DNA of 64,000 nucleotides from NCBI GenBank assembly GCA_016758965.1, contig JAEPRB010000028.1:186001-250000 (forward strand), given 5' to 3'. Below the pieces are notes generated by a model. It did no database searches. It saw only the letters and a list, made by a program, of their open reading frames with translations, and was not told the DNA's origin. Below are positions 50,477-62,908 of the stretch, piece by piece (position 1 is the stretch's first letter; the number at the start of each line of letters is the position of its first letter). Source of the stretch: Circinella minor (Eukaryota > Mucoromycota > Mucoromycetes > Mucorales > Lichtheimiaceae). The position numbers and the translations under genes are program-made.

Positions 50477-52301
50477 AAACAAAAACAAACAAAGTTCATA
50501 ATGAAAATTCAAAGAAAATGCCTTAAAAGATATCCTTATTTTTAATCACATATAATATTTTTTAATTTTTTTTTAAAAAAAAGATAAATGTTTAATTAAT
50601 AAAGAAATTATGTACATATTCCATATCGCATGTGTTTGTCGATCTATTGTTTATTGTTTAATTGATTACAGTTAAAGTTTCAGGGATAGAAGTACGAAAA
50701 TGGGTAAGATACGAGTATGGAGGAGAAGAGACTCTTAGGGTTATTTGGGATACTTTCCCTTCTTCTATATTCTTATTATATATAGAGAGAATATATCTTC
50801 ATATCACGTTCCATTCATTGATGATTAACCAGTCGATATCAAAAGCTTAGAATTTGAATTTGGAAATAAAGTCGTTAGGGCATAAGAAATATTGTGTGTG
50901 CGTAATACGCATAATGCTGGTGATGAGCACTAAACCAATATACAAGAGCGAAAGAATATGGATCGATTACTAATAGAAAACATGTCGTTTAAAAACATCT
51001 GTGCTAACATGCAGTTACCTTATTAAACTTTCCATCTATCATATGGTGAAGATATCTTTACCATTTATATTGATGGGCTGGATTGGTGTGCATAGTTGTT
51101 GCTTTTCACTACGTGCCAGTAACAATACGTACACAAACTGTTTTGTAGAAAGTGAAAATGAATACCGTTACAGTATAGCTTTCAGCAGCAATACCTCTAT
51201 TTACATTAAAGGTTTTATTAGTAATAGTCGTTAATTATTTAAAAGTGGATTGATATGAATGAGATTTTTCGAAGATGCATGCTATTTTCTTTTTTCAGTA
51301 AAAGACAATCTGCATATTACATGCCGATAATAGAATTATTAAGAATTTATACTTAATACATCAACAAAAGTGTATATACAGTAGCTAAAAAAACATAGTT
51401 TGTTACATAGTCTCATTTCTTTGACAGATATAAAGAAAAAAAAATTGCGGATCGCAGAATGTGGCCTTCTCAATTCAAAACTACACGTTACACACTACAG
51501 TTCTTTATAGAATGATTACGCCAGCACCGAGGATCATCACACTTCGTTTCTTTTTTGTTAAAATGTCTTACATAATATAATGCTTTTTTTTTCAGCTATA
51601 ATAGCCTAATATCATTACATGTAGAATAGGTTTTGTTATTGCTTTAATCTTCGTTAGACAACCACTTATCTTTATTAGTTCGGTTCTCGGTGCAGAGCAT
51701 ATAAAATCCACATAATACAAATAAAATAGTTATGTTCCTTGTTTGGTTAGTTCAATGTGAGTCAAATCAATTATTAATTTTGTATATTCGATTCACTGTT
51801 AATCTTACATAACTACGTAATCAGTAAAATATATATCTTTTAAGACAGAAAATAAGGAGGGACACGACCCTTTTTTTTTATTGTTCTTATTACTAGCAGT
51901 GTCCGCATCCATTCTGGATATAGCTATCTGCAAGGAAACTAGGATATTTACTAAATTACTTCTCCTTTATCATCAGTATCATTATTATGATAACGGTATA
52001 TTCTTTTATGACGTGAAGGGATTTATAAGAAAATGCGGTTTTTACCATGTTGATGAAGCAAAAGAAACAGAAGACCCAGAAATATAATGAAAAAAGGGGT
52101 CAAGAACGTTATTTATTGTTGTTTATGTTTTCCAAAAAAAAAAAATATTCAGTTTCCTTTTTCAATTTTTAAAAGAAAGGAAGGTTGTGTGTCTTCTTCT
52201 CATCACTTTTTTTTCTCTCTTCCGTGTTTCTTTTCTTTTTTCTTTTCTTTTTTTTTACTTTCTTTCTTATATATTATTTATTTCGATTTATTTGCTAATA
52301 A
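50477..52301. other. 1.8-kb intergenic region with one doubtful small ORF
   Basis: AT-rich. A possible small secreted ORF lies at 51043-51234 (listed separately). The 200 bp before 52302 is strongly pyrimidine-rich, consistent with the leader of the RasGEF gene. Nothing else is supported. Confidence 0.5.
51043..51234 (+). CDS. Doubtful small secreted protein, 63 residues
   Basis: The frame starts MVKISLPFILMGWIG, a plausible signal peptide (Lys then a hydrophobic core, with cleavage perhaps after FSLRA). The remaining ~38 residues are Asn/Ser-rich with one Cys (TNCFVES). It has no introns and no recognised family. Such an ORF could arise by chance in AT-rich DNA, and expression evidence would be required. 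I list it because its composition is unlike the neighbouring random ORFs. Confidence 0.2.
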   Translation: MVKISLPFILMGWIGVHSCCFSLRASNNTYTNCFVESENEYRYSIAFSSNTSIYIKGFISNSR

Positions 52302-55300
52302 ATGGGACCTCTTTCGTCGTCATCAGTACAATCTATTTGTAAAGCTCGGGCACTTTACCCGTTTCAATCAAAAGAACCAACAGCTCTAAATTTCGAACCT
52401 GGTATTTTGATCGATGTCTTGTCAAAAGTGGATTCAGGATGGTGGCTCGGATGGTAAGTTTTTTTTCTCTTTATTTTATTTTCAAAATTCTTGGACGTTG
52501 TTTTGATTATTGTCTAAAAAGGGAGAATGGGCAAAGGTACACTTACCAAAATAAGGTTAAATCACTAAATAAAACAACAGTACGCCGGGGAGTGCTCCAG
52601 GATGGTTCCCAAAAGATTATGTTGAAGTCATTGAACTCCAAAACCCCATGGTAAGACATTAATTTGTTTGTTACATATTACTTTTATTATCTTAAGCTTG
52701 TGACACAATCAACAAAAAAAATAAAGCATAGAAACACAAGCATTCGAAAACGACATGATTTTCCAGTCCAAAAACCTGACCAGGGGTACAACGAGAATGG
52801 AGAATCTACCTTACCACCAATACAATTAAATCGAAAAAGCTTTATTACAACAAATAATAACAGTAATCACAGCAAGAGCAATAATATAAAAAACAATGAA
52901 TGGATAATTCAATCAACTGAAGATGGTGAAGGTCAATATTTATTTAATCCAACAACTGGTGAAATGCGATTTACGTTTCCGGAAGATGATGAAGATGATG
53001 AAGATGATAATGAAAAGAAACATAGCAACAATGGTGCTAACTATTACCCAGATAATAATTATAACAATAATGTTTTGGATGATGGTGATGATGATGATGA
53101 TAATTCGTCTTTTTTAGATGCTAGCGATAGATCCTGGCTTCACGAGTATGAGGAGGACGACGGGGGTGCCAGAACCATGGAAGAAGAGGAGATTGAATTT
53201 GTTCCTCAAAAGGTAAACATTTTTATAGTGTAGCATTTATAAAAATTGATGAGGATAATCAGCGTTGTTGCTTTCCTTGAAACCTCAAAATATAAAAAAC
53301 TGTCTTATATTTTTATTATATTTTACCTCTGTTGTGTACCCTAACCATTGAATTTAATCTTTTTAATATTACTTGCGATAATAACATCCTATCTATCTTT
53401 ATTTCTACAGATACCGTTTCCGTGGCATCGACATATCGTACCACCAGTTCACTACCATCTTTTTACTGAATCACAGGCTATTGAATTACAGGTAAACAAA
53501 AAGAAAATGGTGTTGTAGTTTTTGCTTGGTGAAGTGTATGATTTATGTTATCGTATTAGTATTTCTTTGAGGAGGGTACTTTTTTTATATTAAGCTTGAG
53601 ATTAAACTTTCCTCTTTGCTCCTTTATTATTAGACGACCACAACATCAAAAGGGGTCGATCTATCTTCTCTTTCTTTAAACTGGGATGTTTTGAACACGT
53701 GCACTGCAATAACAATATATAATTTAAATGCTGCCATTCAATATAGTCGAAAAAAGCTTTACGTGCCTTATACCATGGCTGTCATCAATGCTATCAAATT
53801 GATGATGATGGCCTGTGGTGCTGTTGACAAAGAATGGTTCAAAACAATTCAGCAAAAGGATTTACAATCTTCTCATCGGTCTACTATTGCGTGCCTTGCC
53901 AAAATGATGCTTACAGCTGTGTCAGTAGAACGAGGAGATATTGACAAACAGCAACTTGTAAATGATGCACGTGAAGTATTAGTTGCAGTACGAAGCTTTG
54001 TTACTGCTTGTCATGCGAATTCTGACTTGATGCAGCTCCGTACAGTATTGGGAGCCGTATTGAATTTTTCTCCTTGTTCTCCATCCTCTGTTTCTCCTGT
54101 TGTCAAAAACAATAAAAACAACAACAGCAGCAATACATTATCACGAGCTTCATATCCTCCAACAGCAATCACGACCATTTTAGAAGAAGGATCAACTGCC
54201 AATAAAAGTTCAGATGTATTGTTATCACCCACCTCACCACGGTTCCGAGAACATCGCGAGAATTCAACATCCAGTCATTTTAGTAATCGAACAACAACTA
54301 CACATGCAACAAGTATGCATAGCAGCAGTCCTGGAAACAATAGTAGTAGCGGCAGTAGCACTAGTCAACCACTTTTAATACCAGCAGATGAACGTTTTGA
54401 TAATAGCACTTCTCCATCCTATGACAACATTCAATCATGTGTTGCAGAACTAGAAGGATCTATTGATGATATGCTTATTATTCTCGATCAACGTAGGCAT
54501 CAGCGTGACGCATTAGCAGCACTTTTGCTCGCTCGATTAGATCACATGTGTCAACGTACCGGTCAACTTTTGTTTCGTATCGAGCGAATATTGTCCATTG
54601 ATCGAGATGTCGAATTACAAATCACAGACTGCAAAACTAAACTACTTCATGGATTCGGTGTTTTATTTGTCAAGCTTCAATGTATGACCAATGTGCATTT
54701 ACCAATAGAAGATGCCGTGTTAGATGTAGAAACCGTCGTGGAACATATGAAAAAGCCTATGAACCTAATTATTAAATGTAGTAACAAGATTATAGACCAT
54801 GGGGAACTATCTATCAGTCAACGAGGTAGTTTAATTTTACCAGCAGAAGATTTACTTAATAATAAACAGCAAGGAAAATCAAGTAATAGTGACAGTAAAC
54901 CATTATCACCAAGAGTATACATGGGTTACGACTATAAGCCAGAAGAAATCGCATTCACGAGTGATGGAAAAATTAAAGGCGGCACATTATCAGCACTTAT
55001 TGAACGGTTAACATTGCATGACCAATCCGATACAAAATTCATTCAATCTTTCTTATTGACATACCGCGCATTTTGTTCATCTGAAGAATTATTTGTACGC
55101 TTAAAAATACGTTTCGATTTACAGGCGCCACCTGATTTAACACCTTTCGAATTCGAAGATTGGAAGGAAAGCAAACAAAAATTAATCCGGTTACGTGTTT
55201 TTAACGTTTTTAAACACTGGGTCGAGTATTATATGAACGTCGAAGAGGATCAATCCGTATTGCATGACCTACTCGAATTCACCAACACAACTTTGCGTGC

Positions 55301-56299
55301 ATCAATAAGTTTTTCAGCTGATCAATTGGAACGTTTGATCCGTCGACGACTTGATTCAGATCCGCTTCGTAAACTCGTTGTTAACACACCACGGGATCAA
55401 CCCACCCCCATATTACCACGTAACGTCAAGAAATTTCGTCTTTTGGATGTCCATCCGCTAGAAATGGCAAGACAGTTAACAATTATGGATTTTGGTCTTT
55501 ATCGATCCATCCAGCCTTCTGAATGTCTTGACAAGGCGTGGTCAAGCAGTGATAAATCCAAAGGTGTTCATATTCGACAATCCATTGAATACAATAATCA
55601 AGTCACCATGTGGGTTTCAGACTCCATTTTATGTCAAACAGATATCAAAAAACGAGTTAACACTATCAAATATTGGGTCCAAGTTGCTGAAAAATGTTGT
55701 CAACAACTTCACAGCTTCAATACATGTATGGCAATCCTCTCTGCCTTTGAAAGTAGTGCGATTGCCCGACTATCCCGCACTTGGGAAGTAGCGGGATCGC
55801 GTGTTCAACAAACATTAAATGGCATGCGTGAAATATTTGCTTCCAACAAAAACTTTGCCAAATATCGAACATTGGTTCATTCCGTAAATCCACCCTGTAT
55901 CCCTTTCCTTGGTGTATACTTACAGGACTTAACATTTATTGAGGACGGTAATCCACATATGTTGAAGAATACTGAACTAATTAATTTTGCCAAGCTGGCC
56001 AAGACAAGTGAAGTAATTCGTGAAATTCAACAATATCAGTCTACACCGTACCCCTTTTTGTCCGTTTCCATGTTACAAATGTTCATTAGGGCTAATCTGC
56101 AAAGTTCTCGAGACGACGAATTGCTATACAGCGAAAGCTTGAAAATAGAACCAAAGTAAGCCTTTGTTTATCGTTATCGTCACTTACATTTTTATTATAA
56201 TCTAAAAGAAAATATTCTTATCAAACAATTTTTATTTTTGGTAGAGAGCGAACGGATGAGAAAGTAACTCGGCTTTTAGAGGAATCTGGATTTATTTAA
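52302..56299 (+). CDS. Cdc25-type Ras guanine nucleotide exchange factor with SH3 and WW-like domains
   Basis: Activates Ras GTPases by GDP release, probably upstream of cAMP or MAPK morphogenesis signalling. Seven exons (52302-52453, 52522-52536, 52581-52650, 52727-53212, 53411-53491, 53634-56155, 56245-56299) close to 1,126 residues. An SH3 domain occupies about 12-75 (KARALYPFQSKEP, WWLGW, GWFPKDYVE). A degenerate WW-like motif at about 136-165 (NEWIIQSTEDGEGQYLFNPTTGE) has Phe where the second Trp is expected. An acidic Asp-rich linker is followed by IPFPWHRHIVPP. A RasGEF-N domain starts near 718 (GGTLSALIERLTLHD, SFLLTYRAFCSSEELF). The catalytic RasGEF spans about 870-1100 (HPLEMARQLTIMDFGLY, FNTCMAILSAFESSAIARLSRTW, PCIPFLGVYLQDLTFIEDGNP). 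Exon 2 is only 15 nt; it is needed for a proper SH3 WxGWENG turn. Confidence 0.9.
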
Positions 56300-56393
56300 G
56301 CGTGATCTTTTGTTTTGTCTTTATACTCTTTTCAGCATACCCATACAAATTTTATTCTCTCTACTCCATCTATCACTAATATATCATATTCTA

Positions 56394-56430
<37 letters not shown>

Positions 56431-57352
56431 CTTTTCTATGTATCATAAAGATAATTTCTAAATATGTAGTCGTAAATAATAATGATAATAATAATAATGC
56501 ATAATAATAAATTGATAAGCAAAGATTTACAGAACAAAAAAGCATATGATATCGATAGAGAAAAAGAATAACATAAAAAAAAGCATGGAGCAATAAAAAA
56601 TAGAAAGAAGACGTAAAACGGCAGAATTGAGGTATAAGAGCTGGGTGGTAGGATCAGAGCACTTTTTGAAACAAGGAAGATGACCGAATATATGTATGTG
56701 AAAACAATGAGGGACATTGTTTTCAACTTTTTTTCTCTTCCTTCTTCTTTTCTTTATTAGCCAATTTGGAACATCCTCTCCATACATATATAAAAATCTC
56801 CAATCAAAACTAGTCCAAGATAATGCTCAATAAAGTTATCAAAGTATGGGCGAAGCGCAAGTATAACCATGTTGAAAAAATTGATGGCTTCTATTACTGT
56901 AGGACTTTATCGCTTTGCGTGACTTACCCCTATATATGTGTGAGAAAAGGGCACGAGTTTCGATTAGCACAGAAAAACTGTGTCCAGGTGGATCCAATCA
57001 TTGAGAAACGACGAGGTATGATGGTTGGAATAGGATAAGGGGCATTGGTCAGAATGGTGCTTGTGGTGCTATAGCTATAGTGAGTTGACGTTATTTTTAT
57101 TTTATTAAAATAAAAAAATTCAAACAGACAAACTATTGACTTATAAAAGGCAACTTATCATAGCTGTACCAGTTGTTGACTGACCATCATCTATCTTTTA
57201 ATATTATGATACATAAATCGACTAATTCTCTAATTGATATCAAAATAATTTTTGTACCTCCGAATGTTTTTCTAATATAAAGCCTGAATTATATATCTAT
57301 TCTCTTTTACTTTCCCTGATAAACCCTCTTACACAAAAAAACGACTTATAAA
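56300..57352. other. Intergenic, no supported gene
   Basis: Holds the 3' end of the RasGEF transcript, a (CT)n/(AT)n run near 56394-56432, and a 71-codon ORF at 56823-57038. That ORF is basic with several Cys but has no motif or splice context, and I do not call it a gene. Confidence 0.5.
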
Positions 57353-57623
57353 ATGAAGCTTGGACAGGCATTCACAGTTTCAATGGGTGCCCTTCTTGGT
57401 GGTGCTGCTGGATTCTATTTATTGGAAGATTATAAGATTAAAGCTAAGGTAAAATATACAATGCATTTTTTTTTCTCTTTTCCAATGGACAAAAAGTTTT
57501 TTTTTTTTGAAAGTTTTTCCCTTTTTTTAATTATTATGATGTTAAATTATTTATTAGGAACAACGTTTGGCCATGCTTTTGGAAAAGAAACTTGAATACG
57601 AACAGCAAGAAAAGACATTGTGA
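57353..57623 (+). CDS. Tiny single-pass membrane protein, 53 residues, two exons
   Basis: Exons 57353-57448 and 57558-57623 join in frame at GCTAAG|GAA with consensus borders. The N-terminus (MKLGQAFTVSMGALLGGAAGFYLLEDY) contains one Gly/Ala-rich hydrophobic segment with a GxxxG-like packing pattern. The rest is a charged helix (KIKAKEQRLAMLLEKKLEYEQQEKTL). A short N-terminus followed by a membrane span and a charged coil is a layout typical of small mitochondrial inner-membrane proteins such as assembly or supernumerary respiratory subunits. I cannot place it in a named family. A perfect intron within such a short ORF, together with non-random composition, supports a real gene. Confidence 0.65.
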
Positions 57624-58146
57624 GAGCCGGCATCATGACCATTTCATTTGAGAAGAAACCAGTAGTTGAATCTTTTTACCATTGATATAATAGCACTCGC
57701 TTAGAATCTTATAATGACAACCACACACTAATCTTTTAGAAAATATTCACCTTTTTTTTGTACATAACAACCTTCCACTCTTAAAAAGAAACTTATCAAC
57801 CTGACACACACACACACACACTTGCACATTTGCTTCTTTCATTTTTTTCGGGTATAATGCAATTTTTTTCTTTTTTTAGCATAAATAGTATAGTAGTAAC
57901 AGCAGTAACAGTAGTAATCTATCATTACCTCCATATATTCCGTTGGTAATAACAATAGTAATACTGGCAGCAATAATGATAATAATAGTAAAAATAATAA
58001 AAACAATTACATTTGATTCATGTGGATTTTGTTAAGCTTATATTAAATAGTGGCCAGGGCAACAAATAATACCGCCTGCATTTACTTACGGCGGTCACAG
58101 AAAAGGGACACAATCCTTCTTTTTTTTCTACTTGTCAAAAAAAAAA
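57624..58146. other. Intergenic, no gene seen
   Basis: Contains an (AC)n microsatellite at about 57803-57820, AGTAGTAACAGCAGTAACAG trinucleotide-like runs near 57890-57920, and the promoter of the PPR gene. No ORF of interest. Confidence 0.5.
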
Positions 58147-60565
58147 ATGTTTCGAAGAACATGTTTGACAAGTCGACATGTTTCTAGTTTAACACGATCT
58201 TATGCTTCAAAGTACTTAATGTTTTTATATCTTGCACTGTTTATATCAGAATAACTAAACAATATAAACAATAGGGCAAAACTTGACGTTGGGACAAAAC
58301 GAGTGATCGATCAAGTAAAACGACTAGAATATCAATTGGAAGCACAAAAAAAACAAGCAAGTAGAAAAGGATCTAATGAGATCAGTGTGATCACCCTTTT
58401 TTTATATATTTAAAAACCTAATGTCTTAATGTATGAAATAATTTAGGAAGAATCTGTAGCATTACTCGATCAAATCAGTGAACAAGACGTTCAAGAACTG
58501 TATGAACAAGTATCAGCTGAATTGCCCCCTCGGCAACAACAATTAATTGCACCCGATTATTTACAAAGCCTTCGTATAAAATTTTTGGATACCCGGCAGC
58601 AACAAGAAGCGTTGGCAAGCAACGGTAATGAAGAAAAATCTGTAAATAGTTTGATATCACAGCAGGAACAACAGCAAGAGCCACAATCATTGAATGATTT
58701 GACGATGCGTGATTTTGAACAGTTGATTTATGCGAATGTAAATCATATTTACCTTTTTTTCGATAATATATATATTTATAAAAAACAATTTATACTAATT
58801 ATTTTTTTTCTCTGTTTTCTTTAGGCACTTGCCAAACGGCCCAAAGAAGCTGAACAAGCATTAGAGTTGATGGAGGTAAAAATAAAAGCATTATATTGAG
58901 AGATATTATAAGGACTATAATTGATTTCGATAAATAATCTGACAACATTTTTTTTATTTGTTATATTTAGAAATGTGGTCAGGCACCCACTGTACGGTGT
59001 TATAATCATTTAATGGATGCCTATGCGAATGTAAATGATGTAGAAAAAACAATTCAAGTGTACAAGAAAATAAAGGAAGATGAAGGTTTACAACCTGATA
59101 TATACAGCTATTCAACCTTGATCAAAGCATTTATTGAAAGTAATCAACTAGAAGATGCATTCATCATATTCGATAAAATGAAGAGTTCTGATATGATCCC
59201 GACACAACCTATTTTTTCCAAAATGATAAGTGGATGCATTCAAGCAAACAAGGTCGATAGAGCATGGGAAGTATTTGATTCAATGCGATTATCATATCAT
59301 CAACCGGATGAAGTTAGCTTTACGTTAATGCTTCAAGCGTGTGCAAAGGTATTTATCAATAAATATAGTCTCGATCCGGAGAGGAGAGAATTGTTCTTGA
59401 TACGTGGGAGTAAAAAGTTTTTGGTTTATATTAATTTATCTTTTTTAACTCGAATTTGTATAGCGTGGCGAAGTGGAACGAGCATTGAATTTGTTTGAAG
59501 ATATGACTGGATCATACTTGTACCCTACGGATGTCACATTTAATGTACTTATCAATGCATGTGCTAAGCGACCAGATTATTTCCAAGCAGCTTTTGACTT
59601 GTTGGAGCAAATGCAAACAGTATACAATTTCCAACCTGATCTTGTTACATATAACACATTATTAAGCGCTTGTGCACGAAGTGGAAATCTAAGCCGAGCT
59701 CATAATATTTTTAATATTATCGAAGAAGATGCGGATCAACATACTTTTGCCAACCTATTTTCATGCTATGCTAGCTACACTCCTCCTCGCGTATCACCAA
59801 CAAACACTTCTGTCATTCAAGGACAACAACAACAACAGACTGAAGGATTAGTAGAACGTACACTCTTATCAAGTCAACTACCTGAGCGACGGTCCGCTGT
59901 TGTAGCTGAAGCCACCAAAATTTTTGATAGCATTGTTTCTGACAAACGCTGTGATATTAATACCCCTCTTCTTACTGCTTATTTATCAGTTCACATTTTT
60001 CAGAAGCAATCAAAGGAGGTGATGGATATTTATCTCAACATGTTTGAAAAATATCAAGTAGAACGAATTCCAAAGACATTTTTGTTGATGCTTCAACATT
60101 GCTATAATCAAAGAGATGCTGATTTTGCATGGCAAGTATGGAGTGATTATCAAGAGTTTTTGGAGCAAAGACAACAACAGGAAAAGGATATATCTAGCGC
60201 AAAGAGGGCTATTGAAGGTTGGTCACCCGATCAACAACGAAGGATGGCTTTATTAATGGTGAATACACTTGCAAGGTAATAATATTCATATAAAAACGAT
60301 ATGTGGGATGATATTTATTATAAGAAACTGACGAACAAAGAATTAAATCTTGTCTAAATATTATAGAGGAAATGATCTCAAAAATGCACTCCAGTTGTTA
60401 GCAACCGAATTTCCTAATAGTAAAGATAAACCCCAATTAAACGAACTCAAGACTTTACGAAATAAGTGCATTCAATTAGAAGAAGATGAAGCATTACGAA
60501 AATTAGAGCGACTCGTAAAGCGAGATTATAAACCAAAGCCAACAGATTGGCGATTTAAAAAATAG
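58147..60565 (+). CDS. Mitochondrial pentatricopeptide repeat (PPR) protein
   Basis: PPR proteins bind organellar RNA and act in its processing, stability or translation. Seven exons (58147-58211, 58275-58386, 58447-58737, 58825-58875, 58971-59348, 59464-60275, 60367-60565) close to 635 residues. The N-terminus MFRRTCLTSRHVSSLTRSYASK is basic, Ser-rich and lacks acidic residues, as expected for mitochondrial targeting. Tandem PPR motifs run from about 170 to 370: TVRCYNHLMDAYANVNDVEKTIQ, DIYSYSTLIKAFIESNQLEDA, PIFSKMISGCIQANKVDRAW, DEVSFTLMLQACAKRGEVERAL, DVTFNVLINACAKRPDYFQAA, DLVTYNTLLSACARSGNLSRA. Further helices follow, with a Gln-rich insert (GQQQQQTEG). The C-terminus is basic (VKRDYKPKPTDWRFKK). 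The donor after AATGAGATCAGT is GTGATC, weak, but it is the only one found that keeps frame. Which mitochondrial RNA it serves is unknown. Confidence 0.88.
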
Positions 60566-60739
60566 AATATAATACAACGCACAGACACACAGATATACAC
60601 GCATTTTTTTTTTCATTTGTACATTTTTATTTACTACTGCTAGCATACATTTTATTTTTTGTTTCATTTGTATAATAATAAAAGAACATCCCTATTCCTT
60701 GTTTATTTCCATATAATAATAATAATAATATCACCGCTT

Positions 60740-61474
60740 TTAATACTTGCTTATTGTTTGCTTTTGCAATTTGCCAGCAGCAGCATCATCCACAAACCAA
60801 AAGACAGAACCTTTGGGGTTAACACGTTGACATGGCAATTGAAGCTGAGGTTGTTCCAAAATTTGTTGCAACATATCTTGTTTTCCTTCACCTGCTGTAA
60901 CAAAAGCGACAGCTTTTGCATTATCAAGAACAGGATATGTCAATGTAATACGTTCCGGTGGAGGCTTGGGGGAGTCCGTAATAGGTGCAACCCAACGTGA
61001 AGTTTCATTTAATAAAGGATGACCAGGAAACAAAGAACAGCAGTGTCCATCAGGACCCATTCCCAATAAAATCAAATCAAAAGCAGGAAGCTCTTTGAAA
61101 TAATCCTTAAGTTGTTGTTCATAATCAACAGCGGCTTTTTCGGCGTCTTTACCAAATGCACCAATAGTATACGACTTAGGTTGCTTATCACTATCGAGAG
61201 TATCGAGCAATTGAATCTTGAGCTCACGATAGTTGGAATCGGCATCGTCAAGAGGAACACAACGTTCATCAGCCCAAAAGATTTGCCATTTGGAAAAATC
61301 GACATTAGGGTTTTGACGTAATTCCTTAGATAAGAGTTTTGGAAGAGAACCTCCAGAGACAGCAACAGTGAATGCACCATGATCAGCAATGGCTTCACTT
61401 GAACGTTTAGCGACAAAGTCGTTTAAGCCACTGGAAAGAGCGTCTGTACTTGGGAATGTGTAGGTGATTGACAT
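60740..61474 (-). CDS. 6-phosphogluconolactonase
   Basis: Second enzyme of the oxidative pentose phosphate pathway: hydrolyses 6-phospho-D-glucono-1,5-lactone to 6-phosphogluconate in the cytosol. It is a single exon of 244 residues, the usual family length (yeast Sol3/Sol4, human PGLS). Signature blocks are AFTVAVSGGSLPKLL near residue 34, QIFWADERCVPLDDADSNYR near 64, FDLILLGMGPDGHCCSLFPGHPLL near 130 and ITLTYPVLDNAKAVAFVTAGEGK near 177. The start ATG at 61474 precedes SITYTFPSTDALSSGL. Its stop lies 174 bp from the PPR stop on the opposite strand, so the two transcripts converge. Confidence 0.95.
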   Translation of the reverse strand: MSITYTFPSTDALSSGLNDFVAKRSSEAIADHGAFTVAVSGGSLPKLLSKELRQNPNVDFSKWQIFWADERCVPLDDADSNYRELKIQLLDTLDSDKQPKSYTIGAFGKDAEKAAVDYEQQLKDYFKELPAFDLILLGMGPDGHCCSLFPGHPLLNETSRWVAPITDSPKPPPERITLTYPVLDNAKAVAFVTAGEGKQDMLQQILEQPQLQLPCQRVNPKGSVFWFVDDAAAGKLQKQTISKY

Positions 61475-62908
61475 CGTTTAAGAAATGCTTCTACGCGGGT
61501 AAAACACGGGAAAAAGAAGCGACGTGGTTTAGCGGAGCCTTGTAATAATAATACTTTCAAAACCTTCTGCGGGATTCCCGATTATAATAATGATGCTACT
61601 ACAATTTTTTTTTTGGTTCTCCTAACTAAATCATTCATTTATTCATCCATCCAGTCTGCCTCTTTGTAAATAAAGAGTATGATTATTCTTACCTTAAAAA
61701 AGGCATTTACTGATAATGTAACCAGTTCGACACCGGTATAATTGCTTATCGCAGGTCGATAAGCTTATTGCTTCTCAGGCATTCAATGATGTTGTATAAT
61801 TCTTATATAGTAAGTACATCAATATTATTAGATAATGTTTTTCTAAACAGTCCCATAAACTTAAAAAAAGAAAAACATACCAGTGGTCTACCAGGGATTA
61901 TGTATAGAAAAAATCTAGTGAGTTAACCCGAGCATTCTCTTGTCTTTTATTGTATATGCAACAAGAGCAGTAGCAATAATAGTGGCAAGTAATAACTTAC
62001 TAACTGTCGTGTCTGTCATCATAGTATTCTAATAAGAAAAGTAGTACTCTCTGAATCATCTACATTTACTTGCTTGGTGCTATTCTTTATTTATTGAATT
62101 AGTTAGATGTTGCCAGGAGTTAATTTTGCTCTGTGCGTTTATATTTTTACTCAGTCACTTCATTTTCATCTCTTTTCTTTGCTACATTATGTATTAACAA
62201 TTGGTACACATCATAAAATTTATCAGTAAAAAACAACCAGCTTCTCTCATCCAAGAAGAAAACCCGGTCATAAGACGATTGTGATTTTTTTTAAAAATAA
62301 AAACTGGTTGATATTCGAACCATGATTAGATCTTTTTGAAAATTCTTGATTTTTTTTTTACGTATATAGATATCGAAATCCTGGACATCCAAAAGTACAG
62401 CGAATGAAAGCCAGGAAATGGAGGAGCAAAGATTTTGGTTATAAGAAATTTGTTAGATAACTTATATTACAAAAAATTTAAATTGTGTTATAAATCATAC
62501 TGGGATTAGCAATGATATGTGCTTTTAAAATCAATAATACCGTATAACTGTACGTGTTAAAAATAGTACTTTCAAATTAAGAATTTCATTAATACAAATA
62601 TACATTATATATACTTCAACTTGTAGAATATCGCAATGTTTTATTTTCAGGTATTACTTATAATAAGAACTCCATTATTCTCTATTTATAATGATTAATC
62701 TATCAGCGTTATGGATACCATAACAATCTTCAAGAAAACATTGGGAACTCTGTATTTTCCACTTCAAAGAGTATTATTCGATACTTCCAAAGTTGCCAAT
62801 ACCCCGCTGATCTGATTTTAAAAATAGACTAGGTACTACTACTAGGCAGCAAAATTCAATGTCAAAATAAAAAAAAATTATTTTCTTTACACACTAATAT
62901 ATACCGGA
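61475..62908. other. 1.4-kb intergenic region, divergent promoters
   Basis: Separates the divergent 6-phosphogluconolactonase and mitoribosomal protein genes. AT-rich without supported ORFs. I examined the motif CCAGTTCGACACCGG near 61720 as a possible tRNA T-arm and rejected it, because no acceptor or D-arm partner lies at the right distance. Confidence 0.5.

Noticed and set aside
56823..57038. 71-codon ORF before the tiny membrane protein
   Set aside because: No conserved motif, no splice partners, and unremarkable start context.
61715..61735. tRNA T-arm CCAGTTCGACACCGG
   Set aside because: One mismatch in the stem, and no matching 5' acceptor strand about 65 nt upstream.
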